From assembly GCA_964612065.1 (NCBI GenBank), contig CAZTCD010000130.1:1-8686 (forward strand): a DNA stretch of 8,686 nt, read 5' to 3'. This DNA comes from JAKFYM01 sp964612065 (lineage in GTDB: Bacteria; Bdellovibrionota; UBA1018; CAIPTA01). The first letter of the stretch is position 1; the number at the start of each line of letters is the position of its first letter. Below, piece after piece: positions 6,214 to 8,686 of this stretch. The notes beneath the pieces are model-generated. The model was not told where the DNA came from and made no database searches. It was given only the letters and a program-made list of their open reading frames with translations. Made by a program: the position numbers and the translations under genes.

Positions 6214-7344
6214 TCAGGATTTATCTACTACAGCGCAGGTACCGAATGCAACGAGCCGAAGCTGTTCCAAGAGAGGATCTGTATTCGTACTCTCCGGAAA
6301 CGCCTCCATTTTAACACCGAGCACGGCATTTCCGCCCTTGCTGAGGGCCGCTTTGCGTAAATCCAGCAAAAGATCGCGGAGAATTTGCTGCAAATGGGAG
6401 GATGCCAGCGTGGTGGCGATCTTTCCTGGCACGGATTTGAGCTCCCGCTCGAGTTTTTCGCGCAGATCCTCCTCTCGAAAGAGGCGGCGAGCGATAGACC
6501 GGTGCGCAATCACAATTCCCAACGTCTCCACGGTATTCACCCCGGGCATCTGGGTTGGTGTGCAGAGCATCACGTCTTTTTCGCCCTTGGGCAGGTTAAC
6601 ACTGGGGGCCGATTCCACCTGGGGAAGATCGAGCTCGGGCACCAGGGAAAGATCCCCGAGAGCAAGATCGTCCTCACTGGGAGGAAGCGCATCCGGAAGC
6701 ACCACCGTGACATCGGCGCGGATTCCCAGCCCTTTGGCTTGTTGAAGCAGGAGGACCGCCTGGTATTCGCTCAATTGGCTGACTACCGGAGCGCCGGCAT
6801 TGCTATCCGGCAAGGAGAGGCCATGAGCCTCCAGCAGCTTTTTCAAGGAAGCCTTCTGCGTTTCCGAAATCTGATGCAAATGCAGCTGAAAATTCGGGCC
6901 CGGAGGAGCGTCGATACCCGGAGCCTCTTCCGCCGCAGGCAGGCCTTCCGCCAGAACGGCGGCGCTCAATAAATCATCCACGGATAGATCGGGGTCGGTA
7001 AGCTCGGGTTCAGAAGCCAGGCCGGTGAACTCCACGGGGCCATCGTTTGGCCCATCGCCAAGCGCCGCAGGCTCCTCACCCAAGGCGGCCGGATCGGCAG
7101 ATAGATCTCCAGACACCTCACTGGATACGTCCAGCTCGGGATCCGTGGGATCCACGTTCGCGGCCTCGCCGGAAGAGCCTTGATCCATTTCCGGGTTCAA
7201 GAAGCCCTGAGATTCCGCTTCCGGCTCCACGGTAGACTGCGCGTAACCCGCCTGATCGGCCAAGGCTTCGGCGCCCGAGATGATCTGGCCCTCTTCTTCT
7301 CCGGATCCTTCCGCGGGAAGCTCGTCATCTCCGCTTACATTCAC
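6214..7344 (-). CDS. Three-part protein with C-terminal YbjQ/UPF0145-like domain, coupled to secA
   Basis: The 376-residue product has no signal peptide or membrane segment. Residues 1-148 are acidic, rich in Asp, Glu, Pro, Gly and Ala, and probably disordered, with recurring DP and ALG-type words. Residues 150-216 look like a compact beta-alpha-beta-alpha-beta domain (FQLHLH strand, helix ETQKASLKKLLEAHGL, strand, helix EYQAVLLLQQAKGLGI, strand ADVTVVL); I do not recognise it. A second Pro/Asp-rich linker follows (217-252). Residues 256-374 resemble the YbjQ/UPF0145 family, sometimes called a heavy-metal-binding domain: a first strand with CTPTQMPG, LGIVIAHR, a long insert and helix, then KGGNAVLGVKM at 336-346 and a last strand with AFGTCAVV at 366-373, matching the family's GA-[ND]-AV-x-G and GTAV marks. 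Start is a GTG with a strong GAGGTGA site, nine bases after the secA stop. Role unknown; the context suggests a fixed stoichiometry with SecA or simple co-expression. The YbjQ assignment rests on memory of the family pattern. Confidence 0.8.
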   Translation of the reverse strand: MNVSGDDELPAEGSGEEEGQIISGAEALADQAGYAQSTVEPEAESQGFLNPEMDQGSSGEAANVDPTDPELDVSSEVSGDLSADPAALGEEPAALGDGPNDGPVEFTGLASEPELTDPDLSVDDLLSAAVLAEGLPAAEEAPGIDAPPGPNFQLHLHQISETQKASLKKLLEAHGLSLPDSNAGAPVVSQLSEYQAVLLLQQAKGLGIRADVTVVLPDALPPSEDDLALGDLSLVPELDLPQVESAPSVNLPKGEKDVMLCTPTQMPGVNTVETLGIVIAHRSIARRLFREEDLREKLERELKSVPGKIATTLASSHLQQILRDLLLDLRKAALSKGGNAVLGVKMEAFPESTNTDPLLEQLRLVAFGTCAVVDKS

Positions 7345-7348
7345 GCCC

Positions 7349-7353
7349 TCACC

Positions 7354-7355
<2 letters not shown>
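7349..7355 (-). promoter_or_regulatory. Strong ribosome binding site overlapping the secA stop codon
   Basis: On the minus strand GAGGTGA begins with the last two bases of the secA TGA stop (7356-7354) and lies four bases before the GTG start at 7344. Seven consecutive bases match the anti-Shine-Dalgarno complement. It fixes the GTG start and indicates translational coupling of the two genes. Confidence 0.75.

Positions 7356-8686
<1,331 letters not shown>

Noticed and set aside
6181..6216. TATTC/GAATA inverted repeats in the gap before tex
   Set aside because: Arms of only five bases with A/T-rich content are expected by chance in a 72-base gap.
5593..6360. 255-codon open frame on the plus strand across the tex start and the YbjQ-like gene end
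   Set aside because: It is a shadow of two real minus-strand genes and spans the gap holding the tex ribosome site; no family resemblance.

Overview
The window carries six protein-coding genes and almost no free intergenic DNA; the longest gap is 116 bases. It looks like the chromosome of a Gram-negative (diderm) bacterium of moderately high GC. A lipobox-bearing export signal is present, the housekeeping genes (SecA, Tex, LysA) are standard bacterial ones, and there is no sign of phage, insertion sequence, CRISPR or RNA gene. From memory, the protein style would fit a Bdellovibrio-like or other 'deltaproteobacterial' lineage, but this is an impression and not something the sequence proves.

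Left part, plus strand (1-2046): two adjacent paralogues made almost wholly of 24-residue MORN-type (MORN_2/YwqK-like) repeats. The first is cut by the window edge. The second follows with a short overlap, begins with a lipoprotein signal peptide and contains 19 consecutive repeat units. Three units in its middle form a 73-residue block that is itself repeated three times in tandem. These surface or periplasmic repeat proteins are the accessory, least understood part of the window.

Right part, minus strand (8686 down to 2072), in order of transcription: the C-terminal part of secA (preprotein translocase ATPase); a gene of unknown role starting nine bases after the secA stop, encoding a long acidic tail, a small alpha/beta domain and a C-terminal YbjQ/UPF0145-like domain; a divergent tex gene (S1 RNA-binding protein) with an acidic N-terminal tail and a 157-residue Arg/Gly-rich C-terminal tail; and lysA (diaminopimelate decarboxylase, last step of lysine synthesis). 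secA and the YbjQ-like gene are almost certainly one translationally coupled operon. tex has its own good Shine-Dalgarno site and a possible promoter. lysA has no Shine-Dalgarno site; a small repeat array and a possible leaderless promoter lie in front of it. lysA and the large MORN gene converge, with 25 bases between their stop codons.

No gene set here forms an obvious new defence or biosynthetic system. The points most worth following up are the MORN lipoprotein pair with its higher-order repeat, the unusual Tex (degenerate signature motifs plus RG-rich tail), the SecA-coupled three-part YbjQ-like protein, and the helically phased GATC repeats in front of lysA.
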